Shown in pieces: positions 17,265 to 25,807 of a DNA stretch of 64,000 bases. Location of the stretch: assembly GCF_025145845.1 (NCBI RefSeq), contig NZ_CP102253.1, forward strand, positions 3,472,001 through 3,536,000. The letters are read 5' to 3'. This stretch comes from Alistipes shahii WAL 8301. Lineage in GTDB: Bacteria > Bacteroidota > Bacteroidia > Bacteroidales > Rikenellaceae. Every line of letters starts with the position of its first letter. The stretch's first letter is position 1. The position numbers were made by a program, and so were the translations under genes. The notes beneath the pieces are model-generated. The model saw nothing but the letters and a program-made list of their open reading frames with translations, ran no database searches and had not been told where the DNA came from.

Positions 17265-18428
17265 TCAGGTTGTCAGAACCCTTTTCAGGCGGTCGAGACC
17301 CTCGGCCAGCAGTTTGCGCGGGCAGGCGATGTTCAGGCGGATGAAGCCTTCGCCCGCGGCGCCGTACATGGACCCGGAGTTGACGTGCAGGCGGCCTTCG
17401 TCCAGCAGCCGTCGGGTGAGCGCGTCGGACGACAGCCCCGCGGCCCGGCAGTCGGTCCAGACGAGGTAGGTTCCTTCCAGCGGAAGCACCGGGAACTGCG
17501 GAAGATGCCGCGCGAAGTAGTCCCGCAGGAAAAGGTAGTTTTCCCACAGGTAGCCGTTGAGCGCGTCGAGCCACTCGGCGCCGTCCGTGTAGGCCGCCGT
17601 CAGAGCCTCGATGGCGAAGGGGCTGATCATGCCCGTCTCGTTGATTTCGAGCGACCGGGCGATCCGTTCCCGGAGGCCGGCGTCGGCGGCGAAGATGTTG
17701 GCCACCTGCACTCCCGCGAGGTTGAACGCCTTGCTGGGCGAGGCGCAGGTGACCGAGCGGCGCGCGAACTCCTCCGAAAGCGAGGCGAAGGGGGTGTAGC
17801 GGAATCCCGGCATCACCAGCTCGCAGTGGATTTCGTCGGCCACGACCAGTATGTCGCGGCGCAGGCAGATGTCGCCGATGCGGCGCAGCTCTTCGGGCGT
17901 CCAGACCCGCCCCGCGGGGTTGTGCGGGTTGCAGAGCAGCATCAGTTTCACGGCAGGGTCGGCGGCCCGGCGTTCCAGCGCGTCGAAATCGACCGTATAG
18001 CGGTTGTCGCCGTAAGTCAGTTCGCACTCCGCGGCGGAGCACCCGCTGTTGTCGATGGCGATGAAGAAGTGGTTGTAGACGGGCGTCAGCACCAGCACCC
18101 GGTCTCCGGGGCGGGTCAGCGCCCGGAGAATGGCCGAGAGCGCCGGGATCACGCCCGTCACGGGAAGTATCCAGTCCGCTCCGGGCGCCCAGCCGTGCCG
18201 CCGGGCAAACCAGGACGTGACCGCCCCGTAGTAGCTCTCCGGGACCGTGGCGTAGCCGTAGACGCCGTGCTCCACCCGGCGGCGGAGCGCCTCGACGACG
18301 CACGGGGCCGTGCGGAAATCCATGTCGGCGACCCACATCGGGAGGATGTCGGCCGCAGGTTCCTCGTCCCACTTCACCGAGTTGGTTCCCCGGCGCGGGA
18401 TCAGTTGATCGAAATCGTATTTTGCCAT
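17265..18428 (-). CDS. patB: PatB/MalY-type PLP aminotransferase (probable cystathionine beta-lyase)
   Basis: This 387-residue fold-I PLP enzyme resembles PatB/MalY, which act mostly as C-S beta-lyases releasing homocysteine, pyruvate and ammonia from cystathionine. Signatures are DILPMWVADMDF at the N-terminus, LCNPHNPAGRVWT, VADEIHCEL, and the cofactor lysine in SPSKAFNLAGVQ. I preferred the start MAKYDFDQ (18428) over the ATG four codons upstream. Two near-identical promoters precede it. The AraC-type regulator gene ends 150 bases upstream in the same direction. A true aminotransferase activity is the alternative. Confidence 0.88.
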   Translation of the reverse strand: MAKYDFDQLIPRRGTNSVKWDEEPAADILPMWVADMDFRTAPCVVEALRRRVEHGVYGYATVPESYYGAVTSWFARRHGWAPGADWILPVTGVIPALSAILRALTRPGDRVLVLTPVYNHFFIAIDNSGCSAAECELTYGDNRYTVDFDALERRAADPAVKLMLLCNPHNPAGRVWTPEELRRIGDICLRRDILVVADEIHCELVMPGFRYTPFASLSEEFARRSVTCASPSKAFNLAGVQVANIFAADAGLRERIARSLEINETGMISPFAIEALTAAYTDGAEWLDALNGYLWENYLFLRDYFARHLPQFPVLPLEGTYLVWTDCRAAGLSSDALTRRLLDEGRLHVNSGSMYGAAGEGFIRLNIACPRKLLAEGLDRLKRVLTT

Positions 18429-18448
18429 ATCGGAATGCACTTTATTTA

Positions 18449-18478
18449 CAAAGATACGAAAAAGTCGGATCGCTGCAA
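18449..18478 (-). promoter_or_regulatory. Proximal patB promoter (copy 1 of a duplicated promoter)
   Basis: On the minus strand, TTG then 19 bases and TATCTTTG. The 25-base stretch 18454-18478 recurs at 18545-18569 with one mismatch. Confidence 0.65.
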
Positions 18479-18503
18479 TACCGGACTGCCGTGCGACTCG
18501 GTG

Positions 18504-18540
18504 GAACCTGCCGACCTTCGGAAAGTGTCGTTACGACACC
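18504..18540. repeat. Degenerate palindromic repeat, copy A
   Basis: This 37-base element matches 61916-61952 at 27 of 37 positions. Both copies end in a 6-bp hairpin with a 3-base loop: GTGTCG-TTA-CGACAC here and GCGTCG-TTG-CGACGC there. One base pair of the stem changes in a compensated way. Confidence 0.5.
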
Positions 18541-18569
18541 AAATATACGAAAAAGTCGGACCGCTGCAA
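18540..18569 (-). promoter_or_regulatory. Distal patB promoter (copy 2 of the duplicated promoter)
   Basis: On the minus strand, TTG then 19 bases and TATATTTG. It lies 91 bases upstream of copy 1 and directly follows the araC-type gene, so patB has two start sites facing the same way. Confidence 0.6.
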
Positions 18570-18578
18570 AACCTCCGG

Positions 18579-19499
18579 CTATTTGCTCATCCGGTATGCC
18601 GACGGGGTCATGCCCGTGTGGCTGCGGAAATACTTGCCGAAAAACGACTGGTTGGGGAAATTGAGGCAGTAGGCGATCTCCTGAATGCTCATCGTCGAAT
18701 ATTTCAGCAGGTTTTTGGCTTCGAGCACCACGTAGTCGTCGATCCATTCGGCGGCGGTGCGGCCCGAGGTCTTGCGGATGATCGTCGTGAGGTATTTGGG
18801 CGTCAGGTGCAGCTGCCCGGCGTAGAAGCCCACCGAACGCTCCTGCATGTAATGTTTGGTCAGTTCGCTCATAAACTGGTTGAAATACTCGTCGTTGCGG
18901 CTGCGGGCCGAGGTCTCCGGGGCGGGCTGCGACTCGATGTGCCGCCCGATGATGCGGCAGACCTTGTAGGCCAGCGTGCGGATCATCGAGCGCAGGATCT
19001 CCGGCGAATAGACGTCGCCCGGGCGGGGCAGGCTCTCGGAGCGGATTTCGGCGAACGAGCCGGTGATGCCGGCCCATTCGGCTTCGCAGAGCCGCAGGCA
19101 GGGCTGTTTCTCGACGCTTAAAAAGAGCCTCGAAAGCAGTTTGATGTCGATATTGATGCGCCGGATGAACTCCTCTTCGTAGATCACCGTGTAGACCGAG
19201 GACTCCGGCCGGATGGATTCCACTTGCAGAATCGAGCCGGGCAGGAAGACGAACAGCATCTTCGCGTCGAGCGTGTGGCGGCGCAGTCCCGAGGTGAACG
19301 AAATCGAACCTTCGGAACAAAAAAGGATCGCGAAGGCATCGAGACGCGTCGGGTAGCGGAACAGGTCGATGTTGACCGTGTCCATGATCTTGACGCGCGA
19401 AGCGATCAGACAGCCATCGAAATAGAGGTCTTCCGGGCGCGGTTCGTTGACGGTGAGCAATGTTTCGAGCGAGAAGCTCTGAATCTCCTTTTCGTTCAT
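18579..19499 (-). CDS. AraC-family transcriptional regulator
   Basis: The protein is 306 residues. The N-terminal half is a cupin-like sensing domain. The C-terminal 100 residues form the double helix-turn-helix AraC domain, with YAGQLHLTPKYLTTIIRK and IAYCLNFPNQSFFGKYF as the two recognition regions. I chose the ATG at 19499; the longer reading crosses the promoter. The gene is divergent from an RND efflux operon with 154 bases between them, so it probably controls that pump and itself. The ligand is unknown. PatB lies downstream in the same direction but has its own promoters. Confidence 0.9.
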   Translation of the reverse strand: MNEKEIQSFSLETLLTVNEPRPEDLYFDGCLIASRVKIMDTVNIDLFRYPTRLDAFAILFCSEGSISFTSGLRRHTLDAKMLFVFLPGSILQVESIRPESSVYTVIYEEEFIRRINIDIKLLSRLFLSVEKQPCLRLCEAEWAGITGSFAEIRSESLPRPGDVYSPEILRSMIRTLAYKVCRIIGRHIESQPAPETSARSRNDEYFNQFMSELTKHYMQERSVGFYAGQLHLTPKYLTTIIRKTSGRTAAEWIDDYVVLEAKNLLKYSTMSIQEIAYCLNFPNQSFFGKYFRSHTGMTPSAYRMSK

Positions 19500-19508
19500 T
19501 TTATCGGT

Positions 19509-19545
19509 CGTATTTCGGGCAAATATAACGAATTTGCCGAATACG
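19509..19545. promoter_or_regulatory. Candidate operator overlapping the araC-type promoter
   Basis: CGTATTTCGGGCAAAT (19509-19524) and ATTTGCCGAATACG (19532-19545) form an imperfect inverted repeat, with two extra bases in the left arm. The left arm overlaps the minus-strand -7 box TATATTTG (19520-19527) of the regulator gene. The position suits autoregulation and control of the divergent efflux operon. Confidence 0.5.
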
Positions 19546-19653
19546 ATTTGTCGAAAGGTTGGAAATCGAACCAATCGGCTAATTTAACCGACACGGCGGC
19601 CTTTTCCGGAGGGGGCTAAAAGGGGAACTTTGCATCGAAAAATTGAAGAACCG

Positions 19654-20667
19654 ATGAAACGAACTGTTTTCTGTGCCGCGCTGCTGCTGGCCGCCGGCTG
19701 TTCATCTCCGAAAAAGAACCGCACGGTCGATCCGCTGCGTGTCGAAACCATCGTGGCCGCGCCCTCGGCCGACGTCGGGGCGGCCGTTTATGTAGGTGCG
19801 ATCGAAGAGGAGTCTTCGGCCGCCTTGAGCTTCCCCGTCGCCGGGACCGTCGCCCGCACCTTTGCGGACGAGGGCCGGCGCGTCGGCAAAGGTCACCTGC
19901 TCGCCGAGCTCGATCCCACCTCGGCGCGCCGGACTTTCGAGGCCGCCGAAGCCGCGCTGAATCAGGCGAAGGACGCCTGCGCGCGTCTGAAACAGCTCTA
20001 CGACGCCGAGAGCCTGCCCGAGATCAAGTGGGTCGAGGCGCAGACCCGGCTGCGGCAGGCCGAGGCGGCCTTCGGGATCGCGAAGAAGAATCTGGAGGAC
20101 TGCTCGCTTTACGCGCCCTTTTCCGGGGTGGTCGGCCAGCGGCGGATTTCGGCCGGGGAGACGGCCCTGCCGGGCGTTCCCGTGCTGACGCTGCTCGAAG
20201 TCGGACGCGTCAAGGTGCGCTTCTCGGTCCCCGAGCAGGAGATCGCCCGGCTCGGCGCCGACAGCCGGATCGGGGTGGGCGTCGCCGCGCTCGGCGACCG
20301 GGTGTTCCCCGCCGGGAAGATCGAAAAGGGCGCCGTGGCCAATCCCGCGGCCCACACCTACGACGTGCGCGCCACGCTGGACAACGCCGCTGGCGAGTTG
20401 CTGCCGGGCATGGTGTGCCGCGTGACGGTTTCGCCCGCAGAGTCGGCCGAGGAGATTGCCGTTCCGCTGCGCGCCGTGCAGCAGGCGGGCGACGGGAGCC
20501 GTTTCGTGTGGACCGTGCGCGGCGATTCGGCCGTGCGTACGGCCGTCACGACGGGGCGGCTGGTGAACAACGGCATCGTGCTGACCGGGGGCGTCGCGGC
20601 GGGCGACCGCATCGTCGTGGACGGCATGCAGAAGATCGGCGAGGGCAGTAAAGTCGTATGGCGATGA
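19654..20667 (+). CDS. RND efflux periplasmic adaptor (lipoprotein, MFP family)
   Basis: This membrane-fusion protein links the inner-membrane RND pump to its outer-membrane channel. The 337-residue product starts at ATG 19654 and carries a lipobox LLLAAGC, with the lipidated cysteine at residue 16. A barrel-sandwich/lipoyl region (AALSFPVAGTVART), a helical hairpin (about 85-135) and a beta-barrel domain follow in the usual order. It overlaps the pump gene by 10 bases, and the TolC-like gene overlaps the pump stop, so the three form one operon. The divergent AraC-type gene is the likely regulator. Confidence 0.9.
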   Translation: MKRTVFCAALLLAAGCSSPKKNRTVDPLRVETIVAAPSADVGAAVYVGAIEEESSAALSFPVAGTVARTFADEGRRVGKGHLLAELDPTSARRTFEAAEAALNQAKDACARLKQLYDAESLPEIKWVEAQTRLRQAEAAFGIAKKNLEDCSLYAPFSGVVGQRRISAGETALPGVPVLTLLEVGRVKVRFSVPEQEIARLGADSRIGVGVAALGDRVFPAGKIEKGAVANPAAHTYDVRATLDNAAGELLPGMVCRVTVSPAESAEEIAVPLRAVQQAGDGSRFVWTVRGDSAVRTAVTTGRLVNNGIVLTGGVAAGDRIVVDGMQKIGEGSKVVWR

Positions 20668-23600
20668 GAAGTTCGAATAGCGTAATAGCCTGGTCGATGC
20701 GGAATTTTCGCATCACCTTCCTGATCGTGGGCTGCCTGTTCGTGTTCGGAATCTACGCCCTTGCGCGCATTCCCAAGCAGGAGTTCCCCGAGTACACGAT
20801 CCGGCAGGGCGTCGTCGTGGGCGTCTATCCCGGGGCGACGGCCGAGGAGGTCGAAGAGCAGCTGGCGAAGCCGCTCGAACAGTTCCTGATGACTTATAAG
20901 GAGGTGAAGCGTGCGAAGACCACCTCCACGTCGCAGAACGGCATGTGTTACGTGATGGTCGAGCTGAACGACGATGTGAACGACAAGGACGAGGTATGGT
21001 CGAAAGTCAAGCACGGGCTGGCGGCGTTCAAGATGCAGCTGCCTGCGGGTGTCGCGGCCGTGGTGACCAACGACGATTTCGGCGACACCTCGGCGCTGCT
21101 GATCACCCTCGAATCGGACACGCGCTCCTACCGTGAACTGAAAGGGTATATGGACGATTTGAGCGACCGTCTGCGCCGCATCGAGTCGGTCTCCAACCTG
21201 CGCCCCTACGGCGTGCAGCAGGAGCAGATCTCGGTTTACGCCGATCCCGAGCGGCTCGCGGCCTACGGCATCGGCGAGAAGACGCTCTCCGCGGCGCTGG
21301 CCGCGCAGGGGCTGACCCCGCTGGGCGGCTCGGTGAGCAATGCCGAGACCGAGACCCCGATCCACATCGCGCCGTCGCTGGCCGGGGAGCGGGAGGTCGC
21401 CGAGCAGATCGTCTGGAGCGATCCCGAAGGGCACGTCCTGCGGGTGAAGGACGTGGCACGCGTCGTGCGCGAGTACGACGATCCGGACAGCTATATCCGC
21501 AACAACGGCCACCGTTGCGTGCTGCTGTCGCTGGAGATGCAGGCCGGGAACAACATCGTGGAGTACGGCCGCGAGGTCGACGAGGTGCTGCACGCCTTCA
21601 TCGAAGAGGAGCTTCCCGCCGATGTCAGCGTGCAGCGCATCGCCGACCAGGCCAAGGTCGTCGGCGACTCGGTGCACTCGTTCCTGCGCGACCTGTTCGT
21701 GGCCATGGCCATCATCATCGTCGTGATGATGCTCCTCTTCCCGCTGCGGTCGGCCATCGTCGCCGCGCTGACGATCCCGATGTCGACCTTCATATCGGTG
21801 GGCATGATGTACCTCTGCGGCATTCCGCTGAACACCGTGACGCTCGCCGCGCTGGTCGTCGTGCTGGGCATGATCGTCGACAACTCGATCGTGGTGATCG
21901 ACGGCTACCTCGATTACCTCGGGCGCGGCCATTCGCGGTGGTTCGCCGCCGTGGAGAGCGCCCGGGAGTTCTTCCCCTCGCTGCTGCTGGCCACGATCTG
22001 TATCTGCATGATCTTCTATCCGATCCTCTTCACGATGACGGGCATGATGGGCGACTTCCTGACCTGGTTCCCGTGGACGATCACCATTAACCTGATGGTG
22101 TCGCTGCTGCTGGCCGTGATGGTCATTCCGTTCCTCGAGATACTGATCATTCCGGCCGTTCACGTGCGCAGGGACGGCCGCAGGTCGTTCACCGACCGGG
22201 TGCACGACGTCTACCGCCGCGTGCTGGCGTGGACCTTCCGCCACGGGTGGCTGACGATCTCGCTCGGCGCCGCCTCGGTGGTCGTGTCGCTGCTGATCGC
22301 CACGCAGCTCAAGTTCCGCATGGTTCCCTTCGCCGACCGGGACCAGTTCGCCGTGGAGATCTACCTGCGCCCCGACACGCCGCTGGAACGCACCGGGGCC
22401 GTCGCCGATTCGGTTTACCGGGCGCTGCGGGCCGACGAACGGGTGAAGTCGGTCACCTCGTTCGTGGGGTGCTCGTCGCCGCGCTTCCAGATGAGCTACG
22501 CCCCGCAGATCGCGGGCAAGAACTACGCGCAGTTCATCGTCAACACCACGTCGGTGGATGATACGGAGTCCATTCTCGACGAGTACGCCGACGCGTGGGC
22601 TGACCGTTTCCCCGAAGCCTACGTCAAGTTCAAGCAGCTCGACTACCAGAACGTGCCGTCGCTCGAATTCCGCTTCTACGGCAGCGACATCGACTCGCTG
22701 CGCGCCGCGGCCGACCGGCTGATGGCCCGCATGCGGCAGATGCCCGAACTGCAATGGGTGCATACCGATTACGAGGACCCGCGGGCGATCGCCGAGGTGC
22801 GGCTCGATCCCGTCACGGCGTCGCAGCTGGGTATCACGCGCACGGTCGTGGCCGCCAATATGGCCCTGGCGTCGGGCGACGTGGCCGTGGGTTCGGTCTG
22901 GGAGGGCGATTACAGGCTCCCGGTGGTGCTCAAGCGCGACGCCCGGCTGGGCGAACGCTCGCTGTCGGACATCGGGGACACCTATGTCTCCTCGCCCGTG
23001 CCGGGGGTGAGCGTGCCTCTGCGGCAGATCGCCGACGTGGAACCCGCGTGGAGCCAGTCGAAGATCGTCCACCGCAACGGCATGCGCTGCATCACCGTGA
23101 CGGCCGACCTGAAACGCGGCGCCAACGCGATGCGGATGACCTCGCGCATCAGCCGGATGCTGAAAGACGAGATTCCGCTCCCGCCGGGCGTCGAGACCGA
23201 GCTGGGCGGCGCGCACGAGTTCGACGCCGAGACCCTGCCGCCCATCGCCGCGGGGTTGAGCATCTCGCTGGTGATCATCTTTTTCTTCATCCTCGTCAAC
23301 TTCCGCAAATTCGGCATCACGCTGGTCGTCATGGCCTCGATGTCGCTGTGTCTGTTCGGCGCGATGGTCGGATTGTGGATCGCCGACTTCACCATCGGGC
23401 TGACCTCGGTGCTGGGTTTCATCACCCTGCTGGGCATGATCGTGCGGAACGTGATCCTGATGTACCAGCATGCCGAGGACAAACGCAAGGTCTGCCACTG
23501 GTCGGGCAAGCTGGCGGCCTACGACGCTGGAAAGCGCCGCATGGTCCCGATCTTCCTCACGACGGCCACCACGGCCGTGGGCGTCGTGCCGATGATGTTG

Positions 23601-23714
23601 GGAGGCAGTACGTTCTGGGCGCCCGTGGGTGTTACGATTTTCGCCGGAGGCATCGGCTCGCTGATCCTCGTGGTCACGATCCTTCCGGTTCTTTACTCCA
23701 AAATCTACAAGTGA
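20658..23714 (+). CDS. RND-family efflux pump, inner-membrane permease
   Basis: This 1018-residue protein has 12 predicted transmembrane helices and two large periplasmic loops, the AcrB-like layout. It exports substrates using the proton gradient. The TM4 motif reads GMIVDNSIVV, with Asp408 but Asn409 where drug pumps of the HAE1 type have Asp-Asp. The TM10 lysine of AcrB is replaced by Arg in GMIVRNVILM. The proton relay therefore differs from the classical one, which is common in the broader acriflavin-resistance group. The heavy-metal CusA motif is absent. Substrate is unknown. Confidence 0.9.
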   Translation: MAMRSSNSVIAWSMRNFRITFLIVGCLFVFGIYALARIPKQEFPEYTIRQGVVVGVYPGATAEEVEEQLAKPLEQFLMTYKEVKRAKTTSTSQNGMCYVMVELNDDVNDKDEVWSKVKHGLAAFKMQLPAGVAAVVTNDDFGDTSALLITLESDTRSYRELKGYMDDLSDRLRRIESVSNLRPYGVQQEQISVYADPERLAAYGIGEKTLSAALAAQGLTPLGGSVSNAETETPIHIAPSLAGEREVAEQIVWSDPEGHVLRVKDVARVVREYDDPDSYIRNNGHRCVLLSLEMQAGNNIVEYGREVDEVLHAFIEEELPADVSVQRIADQAKVVGDSVHSFLRDLFVAMAIIIVVMMLLFPLRSAIVAALTIPMSTFISVGMMYLCGIPLNTVTLAALVVVLGMIVDNSIVVIDGYLDYLGRGHSRWFAAVESAREFFPSLLLATICICMIFYPILFTMTGMMGDFLTWFPWTITINLMVSLLLAVMVIPFLEILIIPAVHVRRDGRRSFTDRVHDVYRRVLAWTFRHGWLTISLGAASVVVSLLIATQLKFRMVPFADRDQFAVEIYLRPDTPLERTGAVADSVYRALRADERVKSVTSFVGCSSPRFQMSYAPQIAGKNYAQFIVNTTSVDDTESILDEYADAWADRFPEAYVKFKQLDYQNVPSLEFRFYGSDIDSLRAAADRLMARMRQMPELQWVHTDYEDPRAIAEVRLDPVTASQLGITRTVVAANMALASGDVAVGSVWEGDYRLPVVLKRDARLGERSLSDIGDTYVSSPVPGVSVPLRQIADVEPAWSQSKIVHRNGMRCITVTADLKRGANAMRMTSRISRMLKDEIPLPPGVETELGGAHEFDAETLPPIAAGLSISLVIIFFFILVNFRKFGITLVVMASMSLCLFGAMVGLWIADFTIGLTSVLGFITLLGMIVRNVILMYQHAEDKRKVCHWSGKLAAYDAGKRRMVPIFLTTATTAVGVVPMMLGGSTFWAPVGVTIFAGGIGSLILVVTILPVLYSKIYK

Positions 23715-25003
23715 TGAAAAAGGCTCTCGTATATCTGATTCTCTGCTGCACGGCCCTTCCGGCCGGAGCGCAGACCCTGACGCTCGACGAATGCCGCGCG
23801 GCCGCCGCCGAGCACAACCGCACGCTCCGCGACGGCCGGTTCGAACTTGAAGCGGCCCTGCAAACGCGCCGCGAGGCGCTGACCGGCTACTTCCCGCAGG
23901 TCTCGGCCACGGGAGGCGTTTTCCAGGCCCAGCACGGACTGGTGCAGGCCGATTTCGGCATGACCATCCCGCAGCTGGGGACGATGAACCTGCCGCTGTC
24001 GATGGTCAAGCGGGGGATTGTGGGCGGCATCACGGCCGTGCAGCCCGTTTTCGCGGGGCTGAAGATCGTCAACGGCAACAAGCTCGCCCGGCTGGGCGAG
24101 GAGGTCGGGCGGTTGCAGTTGCAGAAGACCGAGTCCGAGGTGCGCGAGCAGACCGACGCCTATTACTGGCAGGTCGTGTCGCTGCGCGACAATCTTTCGA
24201 CCATCGAAGCCGTGGAACGCCAGCTGGAGGAGATTCACCGCCAGGTGGAACTCTCGGTCAAGGCCGGGCTGGTGACGACGAACGACCTGCTGCGCGTGGA
24301 ACTGCGGCAGCAGGAGATCGCGTCGAACCGCCTGAAGGTCGAAAACGGACTGAAAGTCTCGAAGATGCTGCTGGCACAGCATATCGGTGTCGACTGGCGC
24401 GCTTTCGACGTGGCGGCGGCGGAGTTCGGCCAGCCCGAGGCGCCCGCGGCGTTTTACGTGCCGGTCGAGGAGGCGTTGGACAACCGGGCCGAGTACCGGC
24501 TCGCCGAGAAGAATGTCGAGGCTCAGAAGTACCGGAAGCGCATGGAGCGCGGCAAACGCCTGCCGACGGTGGGCGTCGGGGCCGGCTACCTCTACTACAA
24601 CGTGACGGACAAGGATGTGGACGACGGGCTGGTTTTCGCCCAGGTGTCGGTCCCCATCTCCGACTGGTGGGGCGGGGCGCACGCCCTGAAGAAGGCCCGC
24701 ATCCGGGAGCAGCAGGCCGAGAACGATCGGTTGCAGGCCCGCGAGATGCTGGCCGTGGAGATCGAGCGGACGTGGAGCGAGGTGCAGGAATCCTATGCGC
24801 AGATTCTGCTGACGCGGCGTTCCGTGACGTCGGCCGCCGAGAACCTGCGGCAGAACCGCAATTTCTACCAGGCCGGAACGGCTCCGCTCACCGACCTGCT
24901 GGACGCCGAGACGCTCTACACCCGGAGCCGCAACGACTTCACCTCGGCATGCGCCGCTTACCGGACTTCGTTGGCGCGTTACATGCGCGTGACGGGGCGA
25001 TAG
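23714..25003 (+). CDS. TolC-family outer-membrane channel
   Basis: This 429-residue exported protein has a signal peptide (cleavage after PAGA, near residue 20) and two outer-membrane efflux repeats of long helices, as in TolC. It forms the exit duct of the tripartite pump encoded just upstream. The start ATG overlaps the last base of the pump's stop codon. The longer in-frame reading that runs back into the pump gene is a shadow. There is no lipobox, in contrast to the second channel gene at 49365-50747. A terminator follows the stop codon. Confidence 0.9.
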   Translation: MKKALVYLILCCTALPAGAQTLTLDECRAAAAEHNRTLRDGRFELEAALQTRREALTGYFPQVSATGGVFQAQHGLVQADFGMTIPQLGTMNLPLSMVKRGIVGGITAVQPVFAGLKIVNGNKLARLGEEVGRLQLQKTESEVREQTDAYYWQVVSLRDNLSTIEAVERQLEEIHRQVELSVKAGLVTTNDLLRVELRQQEIASNRLKVENGLKVSKMLLAQHIGVDWRAFDVAAAEFGQPEAPAAFYVPVEEALDNRAEYRLAEKNVEAQKYRKRMERGKRLPTVGVGAGYLYYNVTDKDVDDGLVFAQVSVPISDWWGGAHALKKARIREQQAENDRLQAREMLAVEIERTWSEVQESYAQILLTRRSVTSAAENLRQNRNFYQAGTAPLTDLLDAETLYTRSRNDFTSACAAYRTSLARYMRVTGR

Positions 25004-25017
25004 CGGCCGTCAGCCGC

Positions 25018-25056
25018 AAAAACGGGCGTCCGGAACCGACCGGGCGCCCGTTTTTT
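25018..25056 (+). terminator. Terminator of the first RND operon
   Basis: AAAAACGGGCG and CGCCCGTTTTTT pair around a 16-base loop. A and T runs on both sides let it also serve the converging small gene. Confidence 0.85.
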
Positions 25057-25259
25057 CACTCTTTCCGGGGCGGTTTCGGTTCGAACATGCTCAACAGCAG
25101 TCCGCCCATGACGGCGCCCCACAGCGTGCTGTTGAGCGGCGAGGAGGTGATCGGGCACGTGCCGTCGGCACACCCCACGAAATACCAGTAGAGATAGCCT
25201 CCCAAGGCTCCCAGCGCCGCTCCCAGCAGCGTCGGCCAATGTCGTTTCAGCAGTTTCAT
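25056..25259 (-). CDS. Small membrane protein, DUF6132-like
   Basis: The 67-residue protein has two hydrophobic helices (about 8-28 and 45-60) separated by a loop with two cysteines, in VGCADGTCPITSSP. The motif resembles the DUF6132 family of small Bacteroidetes membrane proteins, often found near rhodanese or thioredoxin genes, but none is adjacent here. Function is unknown. The paired cysteines could bind a metal or take part in redox chemistry. Confidence 0.7.
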   Translation of the reverse strand: MKLLKRHWPTLLGAALGALGGYLYWYFVGCADGTCPITSSPLNSTLWGAVMGGLLLSMFEPKPPRKE

Positions 25260-25385
25260 CTTATAACGGGTTTACGTTTTCCATTGAAATAACGTTGCGA
25301 AAGTATTGATTATTTTCCGATAAAACAAATTTCCTATGGAAAATAAATGGATCGGAGTCGGCGGATGTCGGAGCGGAGGAGGGAT

Positions 25386-25418
25386 GGAAAGGTGAAAGGT
25401 GAAAAGTGGAAAGTGAAG
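25386..25418. repeat. Purine-rich GGTGAAAAGTGGAAA short tandem repeat
   Basis: Degenerate repeats of GAAAGGTGAAA / GAAAAGTGGAAA run for about 33 bases in the gap 25260-25530. Repeats of this kind are frequent between genes in Bacteroidetes. Nothing else in the gap looks functional apart from the hairpins near the tRNA. Confidence 0.6.
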
Positions 25419-25451
25419 GGGGGGCTGACAAGATGGGGTATAGATAGGATT

Positions 25452-25485
25452 TCACCCCTGCCGGAGAGATTTCTGACAGGGGTGA
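25452..25485. terminator. Hairpin downstream of the first tRNA-Asp
   Basis: TCACCCCTG and CAGGGGTGA pair around a 16-base loop and are flanked by A/T-rich sequence. A second stem, GGAACTTT/AAAGTTCC, lies at 25500-25519. Either could end the tRNA transcript, which runs on the minus strand. Confidence 0.5.
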
Positions 25486-25530
25486 TTTTCATTTTCGTGG
25501 GAACTTTTCCGAAAGTTCCTTTTGTTTCTG

Positions 25531-25604
25531 CGGTGCGTAGGGGACTCGAACCCCTGACCCCGTGCGTGACAGGCACGTATTCTAACCAGCTGAACTAACG
25601 CACC
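25531..25604 (-). tRNA. tRNA-Asp (GTC), copy 1
   Basis: The 74-base gene folds as a tRNA. It has a 7-bp acceptor stem GGTGCGT/ACGCACC, a discriminator G as expected for Asp, anticodon loop CTGTCAC with anticodon GTC, and T-arm GGGTTCGAGTCCC. CCA is not encoded. A TACCTTTG promoter box lies at 25624-25631 on the minus strand. It is identical to the copy at 27130-27203. Confidence 0.95.
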
Positions 25605-25807
25605 ATTCCGGTTATTGCGAGTGCAAAGGTATTACATTTTTTTTAGTCTGCAACTTTTTTTTTGATTTTTTGTGCGGCGCGCCGGCGGCATTCGCACCAA
25701 TCTGCTTAATTCTTAAGGACAAAAGCATTGAAATTTTTTTTTGTCGCCTTCACGCTGTCTCGCCCTGTGAAGGGTGTTGACCGCCGTTTTGCGGCTGAAG
25801 CGTCTGA

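Noticed and set aside
20358..23498. Very long minus-strand open frame opposite the RND pump and adaptor genes
   Set aside because: It is low-complexity, His/Arg/Glu-rich reading typical of antisense frames in GC-rich DNA. The plus-strand pump is a clear family member.
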